This document shows positions 43,132 to 55,274 of a stretch of 64,000 nucleotides of DNA, piece after piece. The first letter of the stretch is position 1, and each line of letters starts with the position of its first letter. Under the pieces are notes generated by a model that was not told where the DNA came from, did not search any database, and saw only the letters and a list, made by a program, of their open reading frames with translations. Source of the DNA: Membranipora membranacea (Eukaryota; Bryozoa; Gymnolaemata; Cheilostomatida; Membraniporidae). The stretch is taken from NCBI GenBank assembly GCA_914767715.1, contig OU612071.1, positions 22,937,681 to 23,001,680 of the forward strand, in the 5' to 3' direction. A program made the position numbers and the translations under genes.

Positions 43132-45900
43132 AGTCCCTCTAATTCTATAGCAGGATTATTCTTAGCTGGTTTCTTGCTACAAATAAAACATAACATATAG
43201 CATATTCGAAGTAGAGTCATGTCATTTATAAGTATTGGAGAGGACAATAGTAACTGTATCTTATTTTTGTGGAGCATTTTAAGGGGGTTTACCTAAGGCT
43301 GTGAGACCCACCAAAGCCACCACACACTTTACCCATCTTACTGAGTACGCTGACACTCTATACTGAGAGAAAAAACTCTATCTTATCTGGAAATAACACG
43401 AGTGCGCCAACTCTATCTTACTGGGAGTAGTATTGATCTGACTTATTTATCAACCAAGACAAATAGGGGGGGGGGGGGAGGGACTTTGACAAATTGATAT
43501 CAACCGCCCTGTATTATATATTACGAGAAATAAACGGATTTGAGCACCCAAAGCTTATATATGACTCTGACCAGGGAGCTCCCTGCTCTGACAGCACCTC
43601 GGGAAATGCAATGAGAAAAAATTGTGGGTTGATGGCTGGAAAATTGATTGATTGCTTTGCCAGATAAGCTGCTAAGTGGCTCTAGCCAATTATTTTCATC
43701 ATCACCATAGTAAAATCATAGAGAAATGTACTTGAAGTATGAATGAGTAAACAAGATGAAAATTGAAAGATGGAGTTATGCTCACATTTGACCAAGTGCC
43801 AGCTATCAAGCGGTCGATATTTCCTTCAGTCCCCTCCAGGAATTTACATATGACTGCATGCCCATCTGGCACTAATGCGAGAATAGGGAGTTAAGGTTTC
43901 AGGTATTTCTTCAATCCCTCAAATTCTGTAGCTTGATCATTCATATCTGTCTCTGTTTCTTGTTACAAATATAATATATATATCATTCTCAGAGTGGAGT
44001 GCATATCATTTATTAGTTTTTGAGTCAGCTGTGGTTGTATCATAGTTTGTTTATTCCGCAATCAACAAGATAAATATACAACTCTGACATCACAGGGTCA
44101 CAAATCTGACACCTTCATAATATGCAGATGTAATGGAGATATCAAATCTGTCGTCAAATAGCCTCTCAACCCATTCCTTGTCGATAAACCTATCTATGCA
44201 ACATTTCCTTCAATATCAATCCTGTCATGAACCAGTCTTCACTTGCAGAGTGAACACTATTAACCCTGCGCTCCGCCTGAAAACTGGCTGTACGTGCATA
44301 GTCTGAGTTATCTGTTTAATTTTTCTTGCTCAAAGAAATCCATCAGGTACATCAAGAGTTATCTTCTCTGTCCATGAAGGATGACAACTCCGTATTTCTT
44401 TTTCAAATAATACATTTTTAGGATGCTTTCCACTTGGCCTATGCTTAAGACCTTGCATTGACCCTAACTCTTTTTTTTCCACTTCGCTCCATTCATTGTT
44501 GTTGTTGTCGTTGTTGATCAAATTGATACCGACTTTTTTCAGTTTTCTTTCGACAGCAGTTCAGCAGTTCATGTCAAAACTCATCACTACCATACCTCTT
44601 GACAAAGTCATCTCCCCTTCTCATGCTCTTGGGTGTTCGCACCGGGGAAAGAGCGGTTCTGTGTGCTTGTGTTTGTTTCCTATGTGGTTTAGCAGCGACC
44701 TCCACTTAACTTCTATTAGGTAGAGATGTGTTAACTGATGTTGGCACCCAATACATGTGATTGATGTTCGCTGTAATCCATTCTTGCATTCTAATTCCCT
44801 TGCTATTGCTGCTCCCTTCTGTTTTAGTTGCATTTTTCAAACCTTTTGTAAAACTTAAACTATATGTGCAGAAAATAGAGTCCTTAAAGTGTTTGTAAAG
44901 GAAGTTATTTGGTCTGGTAGGTTTGGGGGTTATAAGCTAACAATATTGAGTTGCCTACTCATGCACCGCCCAACTAGTCCAGGCGATTTGTGATGAGCCT
45001 GTTATTGGGGAAATACTGTAACATTAGTGACTACTGTGGTTAGATAACAACTTTTGCAAATAAATGACAAAGTCACTCACAAGTCTGTCTGATGACATAA
45101 AAGTTCAAAAGAAAGTTCTATAATTTGTATACACACTATTTGATGAGTTGAGACCGCTAATCAAAACAACCATTACATCTGTTATGAGCCCATGTCGAAG
45201 AAAAGATTAGAAGAACCACTGTACATTACAATCAATGACTATGACTTGGACGCATTCCCTGTCCGCTGTTTTTCAAGCATGAAAATGAGTGATTATCATT
45301 TCATACCGATGCGCTTGTTTGCTCTGTTAAAATAAGATTATAATGGAGCAATTGATTCTTCCTGCTGACAAAGCCTTGCTTATTTCAGATTCACCAAAAA
45401 ATGGTCCATGCAATGCTTTAAAGTTTGTACCAAATCTTGCAATTTACCCAACACTAGCCTCCCAAATCAGATGGTGTAAATCTTTGAACTCTCAAGTTCT
45501 TTTTTTTTGCAGAGGCCTCTCTTTTTTTTACAAAACCTGTTGTGGTGCACCACAAGGCCGTATTCTCTCATTGATTGTCCTCTTGGAGTCTCAGATTGTC
45601 TTGTGGTACCAAGTGATACCAAATTTATCTCAGCGATTGTCTTTCTTGGAGAATTCATGTGTGCGCTTGTTGATATCTATTTAAATGAAAGAGGTAACCA
45701 ACTATGCATTAAGAAACAGGCTCACAAATCAGGCAATGTTATGTTTGATATCTTAGGGTATAATAAGTTGGTCGGATATTCAGATATTCTAATTGCAGAC
45801 TCGGAAAACATAGACAATAATATACCACCACCAGTGGAAATAGTATTTAATTGGAAGATACTCTACCAACAAACAAATTGCATACCTTTACAGAACCATC
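43132..45900. repeat. repeat family X, continuation of copy 1 plus a second copy
   Basis: 43128-43300 resumes the sequence broken at 33337. About 43560-44045 and 44335-44480 are a further copy of the same family. The stretch at about 43905-43950 (TATTTCTTCAATCCCTCAAA) is the uninterrupted equivalent of the LTR insertion point. Near 44175 the minus strand reads EWVERL, as at about 59650 (EWVEQHL). A G12 run lies at about 43467-43480. The plus-strand frames at 45343-45905 show no family. Confidence 0.5.
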
Positions 45901-45949
45901 ATTGAGCCACTGATTCTTGTAGGTCTTAACACTCTCGGACTCATCTGTC

Positions 45950-46260
45950 TGAATCTTGCTTTTCTGCATAATACCTAGAGAGTCAGCTATTGCAGACATC
46001 ATCATCACTGTTTCCTCTTCTTTGTCAGTTTGTGATCTCCTTTGGCAAAATCTCTGCTTGTCTTCTGTTGTATAACACTCCTTCAGCTGACCTGGCTTTG
46101 CGCTTCTTTATAGTGTCCTTGTTTCTCGTTCCATGCCCATGCTGAGCTGTATGATGGTCAGAAGCCTTCTCTATCACAGACCCAATGCCCTTGCATTCTT
46201 TGTTGGATGAACGCTCAGAAGTGGTCTCAAGGAGCTGCTCCTATATCTCTCATTAAAAGC
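45950..46260 (-). pseudogene. second, more decayed copy of family Y coding fragment
   Basis: On the minus strand about 46190-46040 reads an IEKASDHHTAQHGHGTRN segment followed by KDTIKKRKARSAEG. It parallels EKAYNRYEHGTKHQDTIKKQ at 3617-3480. Stops interrupt the frame on both sides. Confidence 0.45.
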
Positions 46261-47685
46261 TGTCTGATGTGTTGCTGAAAGGAGCAGCAGCAGGAGCGGA
46301 GGTGCTGCATTTCAAAAACATTAATGAAACTTAATTTATAATAATTTAACACTGCCCACAGAAAGTATGTTGCCTCTGCTCATGTTTTGAAAGCTCTGCA
46401 AACGTGTCTGAATGAAATGAGATTTATAAGATCTGTCCTCTGCAATATGTAAAACATTGATGCATGACGATTTACAGAGTAGATATATGTATTTATTTAT
46501 TCAGCTTTTCATCCGGAATACCGCATAACCTGAAGCGTGTTACTGTGAATATAATATGCGTAGGGCAAGAACCAACATTGATTTCTGTTGGCCATTCGGT
46601 CTTGTCCACATGCTTGAGAAATCAAAATGAAAAGTTCCATCCTCGGATAGACATCATCTCGGCTCAAGATTAATTTTTTGATATTATTTGTATTGGTCGA
46701 ACCAATGCTCTGCTCTGAGCCAGTAAAGAAGAATTTGTGCATTATCATATTGGAGTAGGGGTTCATCCAGTCAGAGCATCTGTTAATCTTGCCTAGGTTT
46801 GTTCATTTTAAGCATAGCTGGTGGGGGAGTCATGAGGTTGTCACGGCCAAAAAATCTCGGCTGTCCAGAACCAAACTCAGGATATATACTACTGTTATCT
46901 TGAACGAATTCAAATGTCTCCAGGGTGGGACCCCATTGCCTCTGACATATTGCTTGCTGGTTAACAAGCAAGTTATAGAGTTAAATGATGTGTCTGTCTT
47001 TCTGTTTGTTAGTGTCATTATCAATTTGTTACACTAACATCTATATCGAATTGTGAGTTAATGTAAAAACAAAAGCCGTTCCATTTGGTTGAGCCGTCTT
47101 GCACAATCACTCTACCTCCTTCCTCAAGCAGAAAACTCGCCAAAGGACTATGGTTGCTGTAATCCATTCATCGTAACTCAGTACCTGAGTATCTCTGGCT
47201 TCTCCTGTTGACCTGGTTCTTTTCTCATCCAAAACAAATAAATTCAAAACAAATAATAAACAACCCAATTGACACCGACTACAATATACTCCTCTCATCA
47301 TGTATGTCTTTTGTGGCTAGGTAGCTTAGCTATGTAAACCAACTATCCAATACAGGTGGTGGTTAGCTTCTCGTTAACAAAGAGTATTTCTTGCATCTTC
47401 TTTTCTTTGAATGCAGTTACCCTGTGAGATAGAAAAATAATACTATCTCTCTTTCATATTTATTCGATGCAACCGTAACGCATGTGCCTCAGCTTACCAG
47501 CTGGAATCATGGTTGAGTCATCTCAATAAAGTTATAACGTATTATTAATATGTATTATTAATCTTTAAATATGCAAGTTTTCATCCAAGCTTGTCAAGAC
47601 AGGCCACCTTTGAATAAGCTAACTGCTATGACAAAGTAAAAGTCATTTGCATTCAATCTACTGTGTTACATGCTCTCAAAAACGA
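46261..47685. other. intergenic, no gene recognised
   Basis: Only short frames (up to about 85 codons) with no motif or splice support. Confidence 0.4.
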
Positions 47686-47855
47686 TCAAACCAACATACT
47701 GAGTGCTGTATTCCTCATCCTATTTGCTACTATACTCTGGTAGTCACTGCTGGAGGACGAGAAATAAAAGCTATCATCTTCAGACGAATCTGGTGACAGC
47801 TCACCTTCACTGTCATAGATTTCTATAGGAGGCTGTAATCTACAAATATCAAATA
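47686..47855 (-). CDS. possible terminal exon with acidic Ser-rich tail
   Basis: After a T-rich acceptor (tatttgatatttgtag), the minus strand reads RLQPPIEIYDSEGELSPDSS, then EDDSFYFSSSSSDYQS, ending at a stop at 47686. Composition looks like a real C-terminal tail (acidic/Ser cluster, possible CK2 sites). No partner exon was found. Confidence 0.3.
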
Positions 47856-50198
47856 CAACTGGTCTTACGCCTGTAGCATAATAATTATTGTACCAAAACC
47901 AGAGGGTTACCGATCTCTTCTGTTTCAACAGTTTGCCAGGGTTGGCTGCTTTCCGGCCAGCATTTCCTGCTGCCATGGAACAGCCCAAGGCCCATTCAAA
48001 AAATCAACAAAACACTTTCTTATTTCACTTGCATTGGCCTCCCAGTTATGTTAATTTGTGGCCTCAGCCTATGGAAGACCAGCTTCCTGGCACCAGACGC
48101 TATTCTGGCCACTAATCCTTCACCAACATCATTTATGGTGTCTGCCACACCAGGAGGCAAATCCCTTCTGTCTTTATTCATTAATAGATAGTTTTACAGG
48201 ACAGTCATCGCAGCAACTATTTTTCAATGTTGGTAGGGAGTCTTTTGTTAGTTTGTTTTAATGTACACTCTTTATCCAAAGATGCTAACATCGAGATAAA
48301 AATGAATTATGAGATAAAAACCCCCTTGTCTGATCATTAGCTACATCAGGGGAGTCAACCGCTGTGTCAAAATGCCTGACAAAGCAATAATTATATAATG
48401 CGCAATAAACCAGTCATGGTCGTGTGAAGGATGGTGTGAGTGCCCACAATTACTGGCGTACTGAGTGTGATTTAGTCTTCGTTCAACCATGGCACACATA
48501 ACACAACACAATGCAACCGATCTAACAGAACATGCATACCAAAGATATCTTCCTGTGCTGCTGTGATAACTACTCTTGCTGGTTCTCCGTCTGGTTCTGA
48601 AGACCACAGCTGACCTCGAGCAGGCTTGCTCAAAACCGTACATTCCTGAGTAAAATCACTCAGGTGTTTTTCAAATATTTAAATAAGTTTCAGAATCAGG
48701 TTCCCAGGTATTGTCAATGTTAAACTTCATAAATTAATTTTGTTTTCAAAAATATGGAGTTGTTAACGTTCGTTCATTGGGAAATGTATACTCTTCATCT
48801 TCACTGTCTGTGAAACCGTGGACATCAGAAATATAAAAACTGGAAACAGGTCACCCAAGAAAAATGATGGCATTAAGAAGCGTATCTGCTAACTTCATCG
48901 GACTTCCTGGAGAAATGCCTCACATAAAGGCCAGAAGGACTCGTAACTCTGCTGATGGTTATAGCCAATAATGCGGGGCAAAACATATGTTATGCACTAG
49001 CCTGACATGGCACCTCCCTTTTTTACGCTGAATGTCATTGAGATTGATCAGGTTTTTTTATTTTAATATAATGCTACACCTAATGTCATACATACACTCC
49101 TCAGTTGGCTACTGATCTGTTTTGTCTGGGAACCTTGTTCAGGTATTAAAGTAGTCTAGTTTCTAGCTGCATAATACTGTGCGCAATAATTATCACCATT
49201 AACCTGTTTTTTCAACATACTACTATGTGGTATGTGGTCTGGAACATAGTGACTATCACCTGCATCTTGTTCCAACTAACTATGTTTGAGTATAGTTGTC
49301 AGCAGACTTGTATGCTCCAGAAATTCTATAACGGCGGTCAAATCAATATCTGTCTCCCTTTGGTACTGTTACTCTGGTTACATGTATGGAAGTGAATATG
49401 TGAAAAGTGCAAGATGTGATCACATGATGAATATTACACACTTACTTTTGTCAATACAAAGCTAAGGATTTCTGGGAGTTCTTAGGTCTGTATTGGTGTT
49501 TCTGCCAAATCACATCTGTATTTGAAACATCCATTTGACTTAAACATAATGACCATGTACCTGGAAAATCAACATGTAGAATTGGAGAGGGATGCAGTTA
49601 TAAACACTATAAAATTGTTTCATGAAAAGAAAAAAAAACCACCAAAACAATTTCCAACTTGGTAGTGTAGTAGTTAAATGCTGTAAGCCTGACCAGGGGG
49701 TCATCCTGAAGGAAAGATAACCAAGTAAAGATTATCTTACTTCAAAACTTCTGTTACAGGTGATTTTTCCTCACAGGATGGTCACACTCAGAGAGCCCCC
49801 TTCCTCCCCCGATCCCTCAATACCCACACACTCTAATATTGAGTATGAATGACATGATGTTTGTGATGTTATGTTTTAATTGTTGTTAGTCCTACAAATC
49901 CTAACCCTCAGTGACAGAAACTTCTTCAGAGTTTGAGAAGATAACTCTTACATATAATTCTTTCTCTTCATGGCAAAACTTGTGATGAAAGTGTTATGAC
50001 TGGAAAAAATTTGGAGATTTCAAATCTGTACCCATGAAAAGCTAAGTAGACCAATATTGAATATGAAATTATTGCAAATTCGGAGCTATAAACATACATT
50101 ACAAACATTTGTTTGTTTTCATACCTATCAGAAATCATGACACCAAGACAAAGTAGATTAATAATCATCATCCTCCCAACTTCAATCACTAAGTGGCA
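47856..50198. other. intergenic, no gene recognised
   Basis: AT-rich, with no family, tandem array or RNA gene recognised. Confidence 0.4.
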
Positions 50199-50423
50199 TC
50201 ACATGTGACTTGGCGTTATTAGCCCAAAAACAAATGTGGTATTATGATATATTTTGATGTAGGCCGCTCGTCTCCTCCTCTCTGACACTCCCATCAGAAT
50301 GGCCTCTTGGGTATCTCTAAAACTCCTGTTGATCTTATTGTGGAAACCTAGAAATAGATGAATTCTAACATGCATGGCTTTTTTTATACGATACACAAAT
50401 GTCCAGGCTTTCAGCTTCGCCAA
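50199..50423 (-). pseudogene. MULE-like transposase, C-terminal fragment
   Basis: Reads AKLKAWTFVYRIKKAMHVRI, then FHNKINRSFRDTQEAILMGV and RRRRAAYIKIYHNT. The W-x-F-x-x-x-x-K pattern after a lost HP, followed by a long helical basic tail, is usual near the C terminus of Mutator-like transposases. It lies downstream, in minus-strand order, of the exon at 50896-51073. Confidence 0.45.
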
Positions 50424-50895
50424 GGATGAGGAGAATGAATGTGAGCCAAAACATTTTAGTTGTTTAAAACACTCTTAGTTGTTACTGTTTTTTGAGGTCT
50501 ATCTGGCAACTTCCCTGAGATTAATGGGAGAACCTGGGTTGTGATTGTATTTTAATGATTCTACTTTGTCGACAGCGACAATAAACATATGTGCGATAAT
50601 ATCAGAAGAAGATATTGAGAAAAAAAAACTGGAAGCTATCAAGGGGTTATGATGGGGATACTTTGAGGGGGAGTGAACAATGGCTTTGGAAGAATAAGTC
50701 TACCAATCGCAATCATAAACAAAGCTAAAAAGTAATATCTGTCAACTGCTGTTGTATCACTTCAAGCCTACAACCTGACAAAATGTAGGATTGATACTCG
50801 ACACCCATTCAACGTTTTATCTTATACATTCACCTTCTGTGACGTTATTTGTACAGATCTTTCTTCCATACACAGAGATCCCTTCCGCTCCCTAC

Positions 50896-51073
50896 CTCAC
50901 AATCCAATAGTGCTCGTGAAATTCCAGAAGTTCATCTCCTACTGGGCCGCTTGAGATAGACTTCAGCTTCTCCAGCCCCTCCCGCATAAACTTAGGAGGA
51001 AGTAGGGCTAGTCCTATGACTAGCTGCACAAAAAGTCTTGCTTTTTCAAGGATGCAGTATTTTGTGATCCAAC
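50896..51073 (-). CDS. MULE-like transposase exon (post-catalytic helical part)
   Basis: Bounded by a good acceptor (TTTTTGTATTTAG) and GAG|GTAGGG. Reads WITKYCILEKARLFVQLVIG, LALLPPKFMREGLEKLKSI and LLEFHEHYW. The 'aLxxLPxxxxxxgxxxL' spacing followed by an aromatic Y-W end is seen after the catalytic core of MULE transposases. Together with 55275-55458 and 50199-50423 it suggests one minus-strand MULE gene. Confidence 0.45.
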
Positions 51074-51313
51074 CTAAATACAAAAATATCATCGTGAGAA
51101 TGTATCTTTGCTTGTACTGCATAGATGAGGTAATTCATGGGGCTATAATTACCAGTCAAGCCATAAAAAAGTTGTATTTGCAAGATCAGACAGATTTTAT
51201 ATTAATAAACCGCAACTTACTTCAATCTCATGTCTTGCTGTAGCAATCGCAGGTTCGTGATGTTTTATGTCTTGGCATGAACATTAATAGACACCAAAGC
51301 CAGTCGAAAAGCT

Positions 51314-51574
51314 ATGGATCGGTATGATCATTTTGGGTGCATGATTGCTGCGCATGTGAGAAATCTGCCGACAAACTTCTTACGGAGTACAGCAATGTTA
51401 AAAATCCAGGAGTCAATAAATCAGGTTGAATTTTCGCCCCTGTCACACAGCTCCGCCCTGCCATCTCACAATCAAACAATCACTGCTAGTGTGGTACCAC
51501 ATAGGCCTGCTGAAACCATGCAGCGTCAGCAACAGATGTCTTCAGATACCACCGGAGAATTCACTACATTATAG
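51314..51574 (+). CDS. MADF/BESS-type C-terminal exon (second Harbinger partner protein)
   Basis: Reads MDRYDHFGCMIAAHVRNLPT followed by KIQESINQVEF and a Ser/Gln-rich tail to a stop at 51574. The D-x-F-x-x-x-(V/I)AA-x-x-R-x-L...IQ-x-x-I pattern is the C-terminal dimerisation-type (BESS-like) motif of MADF/SANT proteins that pair with Harbinger nucleases. It points toward the minus-strand nuclease at 52980-55012, the same convergent layout as in the intact element at 18.7-23.7 kb. Upstream exons carrying the DNA-binding domain were not found. Confidence 0.5.
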   Translation: MDRYDHFGCMIAAHVRNLPTNFLRSTAMLKIQESINQVEFSPLSHSSALPSHNQTITASVVPHRPAETMQRQQQMSSDTTGEFTTL

Positions 51575-51659
51575 AGTATCAGTTCTCCAAGTTCTCAGTA
51601 CAACGTCCCTGCGGATTGGTACCACTAGACCCTACATTTTACTTTAGACATTATACTTG

Positions 51660-52020
51660 GTATGCCTACTCGAATATCAAGCGTAAAGCTTACAACTGTT
51701 TGTTGATTTGTTGAAATCAAAGCTGTTTTATTTTTTTTTTTCTTAGCAAACATCTTTATTTTATTGGTTATAAAATTGGTTATGTCAAACATTTTACTCG
51801 ATACTCCATGTGGATCTCAAACCTAAGGCTGATAACTGTTTGTGGTTTTCGAAGTTAAAGCTGTTTTATTTTTATATTTTTCTTAGCAAAGATCTTTATT
51901 TTATTGGTTATAAATTTGGTGATGTTAAACATTTTACTCGATACTCCATGTGGATCTCAAACCTAAAACTGATAACTGTTTGTGGTTTCCGAAGTTAAAG
52001 CTGTTTTATTTTTATAGGTT
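51660..52020 (+). repeat. tandem repeat, about 139-bp unit, 2-3 copies
   Basis: AAGCTGTTTTATTTTT recurs at 51720, 51858 and 51998 (spacings 138 and 140). The intervening TTTACTCGATACTCCATGTG block is conserved. Confidence 0.92.
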
Positions 52021-52304
52021 TTATAAATCTTTAATAGAATAAAGGATAATTTGTTAACATTTTTCTCAAAATTAAAATAAAATTTGCAACCAAGTAACAG
52101 GAGTTAATCCCTAATGTAAGACTCATCAGCCTAACCGTCAACATTGGCCATCCTGTTCTGCCAAGGCACAGCCCCAACACCATTAACATAGTCACAAATG
52201 CTTTCCCTTATGTCAGACGCTCTTCCACCAGGCATATCTCCGTTGCGAACTATAGAGGGCAGAGCATCATCTGTAGTTGTTTCTGTCGGCTCTGCGTCTG
52301 GTTC

Positions 52305-52485
52305 TCTGCCAACAGGTGGTGACTTTGATTTCCTGAACGAACAAAAGAAAATATTACTGAAATCAAAAACAGTAAATTTGACTCAAGTTTTGGTATTGTC
52401 AAATTATTTCGTCTTTCAATGCTTACGACCGGACTGCTACCATGGCCATGATAGCAGTCCGGTCGTGGACAGCCCGAGCCTAGTG
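52305..52485 (+). repeat. repeat A (first copy) ending in a hairpin and CTAG
   Basis: Matches 52805-52985 at an exact 500-bp offset. Contains a perfect 15-bp stem hairpin (52425-52439 with 52452-52466, ACGACCGGACTGCTA). CTAG then T follows 13 bases after the stem. Confidence 0.9.
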
Positions 52486-52487
52486 AC

Positions 52488-52807
52488 TGCAAATCGGAGG
52501 AGTTGTGGCACATTGCTATCAACTCCTCTCCTCTTCAAAAGAGTAGAGTAGTTGATGATAACAAGGTGCCACAACTCCCCGATTTTCAGTCTGAGGGCTG
52601 CAAAGAACCGCTCTCGAATTACCACGCGCATGTGCAAAATTAACAGTATAACTTTCCAAGTCATGGTTGTATAATATTATATAAAATGGGCTTGGAAATA
52701 ATATAATAAATAAAGAGCAGCCTGACCAACCAAACTGGTCATTCGAACTACACCAGCTAAGCCATAGCACTATGGTTAATATATAAATAAGGTTGTCCAC
52801 CCCCTCC
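52488..52807 (+). repeat. repeat B (first copy), 320 bp
   Basis: Matches 53698-54016 with very few differences. Its left edge folds: AATCGGAGGAGTTGTGGCAC pairs with GTGCCACAACTCCCCGATT about 60 bases later. Confidence 0.9.
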
Positions 52808-52985
52808 GCCAACAGGTGGTGACTTTGATTTCCTGAACGAACAAAAGAAAATATTACTAAAATCAAAAACAGTAAATTTGACTCAAGTTTTAGTATTGTC
52901 AAATTATTTCGTCTTTCAATGCTTACGACCGGACTGCTACCATGGCCATGATAGCAGTCCGGTCGTGGACATCCCGAGCCTAGTG
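52805..52985 (+). repeat. repeat A (second copy)
   Basis: Same hairpin (52925-52966) and CTAG-T end as the first copy. The stop codon of the minus-strand nuclease (52980-52982) lies within its last bases. Confidence 0.9.
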
Positions 52986-53697
52986 ATAATAAGATTTGTG
53001 TAGCTGCCTGACAAGATTATGTAAGCAGCAGCACGCTGGAGCTAAGACTTTAACTTTGTCAGGTTCAAGATCGATCCTGCGGTATAAAATCCTCCAGGTT
53101 GATGATAAAATCCCAAACGCATTCTCAATGAGCCGTCTGCACCGTGACAATCGGTAGTTGAAAATCTATAAGTGAAGACGATTTAGAATTAGAACTACAG
53201 GTTTAAATTTTTGAAGAGTTGGATAAGATGACAGGAGTCGGGTTCTTGCTAGATTGAAACTATAAAAAACCATCGAAAAGTAAACGAAAACAGGTAGTTT
53301 GATTGACTTTGACAAATACGATCAAAGCTTTACATGTTAGAAAACTTACACGTTTCTGCTTGTTCAGGACTCTTTGCGGGTACGGTCTCATGAGATAAGG
53401 TTTTAATGGAAACGCTTCATCTCCTAACATACAGTAAGGCAACGCTGTGTCAAAGCCTGCCGGCTTACGATCTTGGGGCAACTGAATGACCCCATTCTGT
53501 ATTGCTCTGTCTAAAGAACACCGAGCATAAACTCCTCCATCGGAAGCTCTTCCCTGCGCTCCGATATCGACAAATGTGAAACTGCAAAAAGAATTGGGTA
53601 TCAAATCGATGCCATAAAGGTAGCACAACTTTCCAATTCCAGCATATATTTTGATATTGTTTTCCTACTGCCGCTATCATAGTACAAGCCCTCAGAA

Positions 53698-54016
53698 TGC
53701 AAATCGGAGGAGTTGTGGCACATTGCTATCAACTCCTCTCCTCTTCAAAAGAGTAGATTAGTTGATGATAACAAGGTGCCACAACTCCCCGATTTTCAGT
53801 CTGAGGCTGCAAAGAACCGCTCTCAAATTACCACGCGCATGTGCAAAATTAACAGTATAACTTTCCAAGTCATGGTTGTATAATATTATATAAAATGGGC
53901 TTGGAAATAATATAATAAATAAAGAGCAGCCTGACCAACCAAACTGGTCATTCAAACTACACCAGCTAAGCCATAGCACTATGGTCAATATATAAATAAG
54001 GTTGTCCACCCCCTCC
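53698..54016 (+). repeat. repeat B (second copy) inside a nuclease intron
   Basis: 319 bp, nearly identical to 52488-52807. The flanks (CCCTCAGAA / TTCACAGG) differ from those of the first copy. Confidence 0.9.
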
Positions 54017-54202
54017 TTCACAGGACAAGCGAAACTACTCTCTCGTCGGGGCTGAGGCGAGGCATTGTATTAAAATTACGCACCTGTAATTGGCGTCACA
54101 GAGGGCCATTAGTATGATCGATTCCTGACCTTTATAGTTGTGGTATTCAGAGCCGGCATTGTATGGCTTAGTTGTCACCAAATGTTTCCCGTCGATTGCT
54201 CC

Positions 54203-54644
54203 TACAATTACAAACCTACATAAATAATGTCACACCAAATTAAAAGACCGCCCAACCTCAACAATTAATGATTTTTAATTTTCAAATGAATTCAATGTCA
54301 CATAAGTCACAATGTCGATAAGTTGAGAAGTAGGCCTATGTGACATTCAAAGTTAGAACAAACCATACATGATTAATTAATTACTAGTGATATTTATGTT
54401 TAATTATTATTTTCACATTCAAAACGCTTTGTCTAAAACAAGGCTTGGTCAAAGCATGCACGGATGCTGAATTTCAGCCCCACATGTACTGCCACTGCAA
54501 GAGTAAAACAAGTGAAGAACTTAATATCATATAGTTTAGTAAACAACTAAACATATAGCTATAATTTTATAATAGGTAACATATAATCAAGGGCAATCGT
54601 TCATCGGACAGTAACATCGAGATTTAGAACCTTAGTACACCAAC
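54203..54644 (-). other. intron of the second Harbinger nuclease gene
   Basis: Sequence between the DDE-containing exon and the upstream helical exon. AT-rich, nothing else recognised. Confidence 0.5.
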
Positions 54645-55274
54645 CTATCGCATTTGGGAAATTCCAAATTTTCCTCGAGAGTATTTGAGATCGCCAGCCA
54701 TTCGTCTACAGTAGTTGGGGTTGAAAGAAGCTCATGCTTCAGACTGTCATAGATGGCTGCACATGTTTCCGGTATTATAGATGACAAGCTTGCTACCGAC
54801 ACGCACCACTCATAATGCAGGGACGTCGTCGACGATCCGGTAGCCAGGTACCGCAGCGTCACCATGAGTCGCATTTCAGGGTTTATACACTCCCTCATCT
54901 CTGTGTTCTGTTTTTGTATTAACGGACTTATTTTGTCTAGCACATAATTAAATTCAGTCGTACTAAGACGGAAATAGTTTCGAAATGTTCCAACTCGATT
55001 GTCGGCTAGGTCGTCTGTTCTACTTTAGTCATATCTTCATGTCTTCTGAGTGAAGTGGACATTAAAAGTGTCAGCAATTACTTAAGGTGAAGTTACTTTG
55101 CTATCACCAGTATCAAGACATGGGGTGATGAAATCAGCAGATTTATCACGGTTGAGAATTTTGTTGTTCCATTTTCATTGGTATTTGATTTACACTGTTA
55201 ACTGTACCCAGCTATGATATGCTTAAAAAGGAAATTAGCGTATAGTCAAACAATTGATGAATCATTCCACTAAC

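Larger units (their letters stand above)
52980..55012 (-). pseudogene. Harbinger-type DDE nuclease, second element, interrupted by repeats
   Basis: Minus-strand exons: about 55012-54645 (VGTFRNYFRLSTTEFNYVLD, then MRECINPEMRLMVTLRYLAT, a helix-turn-helix-like stretch, and PTTVDEWLAI), 54202-54084 ([16 protein letters not shown], first catalytic Asp), 53581-53350 (FTFVDIGAQGRASDGGVYAR and LPYCMLGDEAFPLKPYLM, second Asp), and 53165-52980 ([20 protein letters not shown], catalytic Glu, then CCCLHNLV and a stop). The last three exons join in phase. The junction between 54645 and 54202 does not fit cleanly, so a base change or lost exon is likely there. Repeat B' (53698-54016) sits in the intron between exons 2 and 3, and repeat A' overlaps the stop codon. 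Confidence 0.78.

Noticed and set aside
45343-45905. Overlapping ORFs of 113 and 132 codons on plus
   Set aside because: No recognised motif, poly-T-derived Phe runs, overlapping frames and no splice support. Not called as genes.
46509-46766. 85-codon minus-strand ORF with Cys and His
   Set aside because: No finger spacing and no family. Treated as chance.
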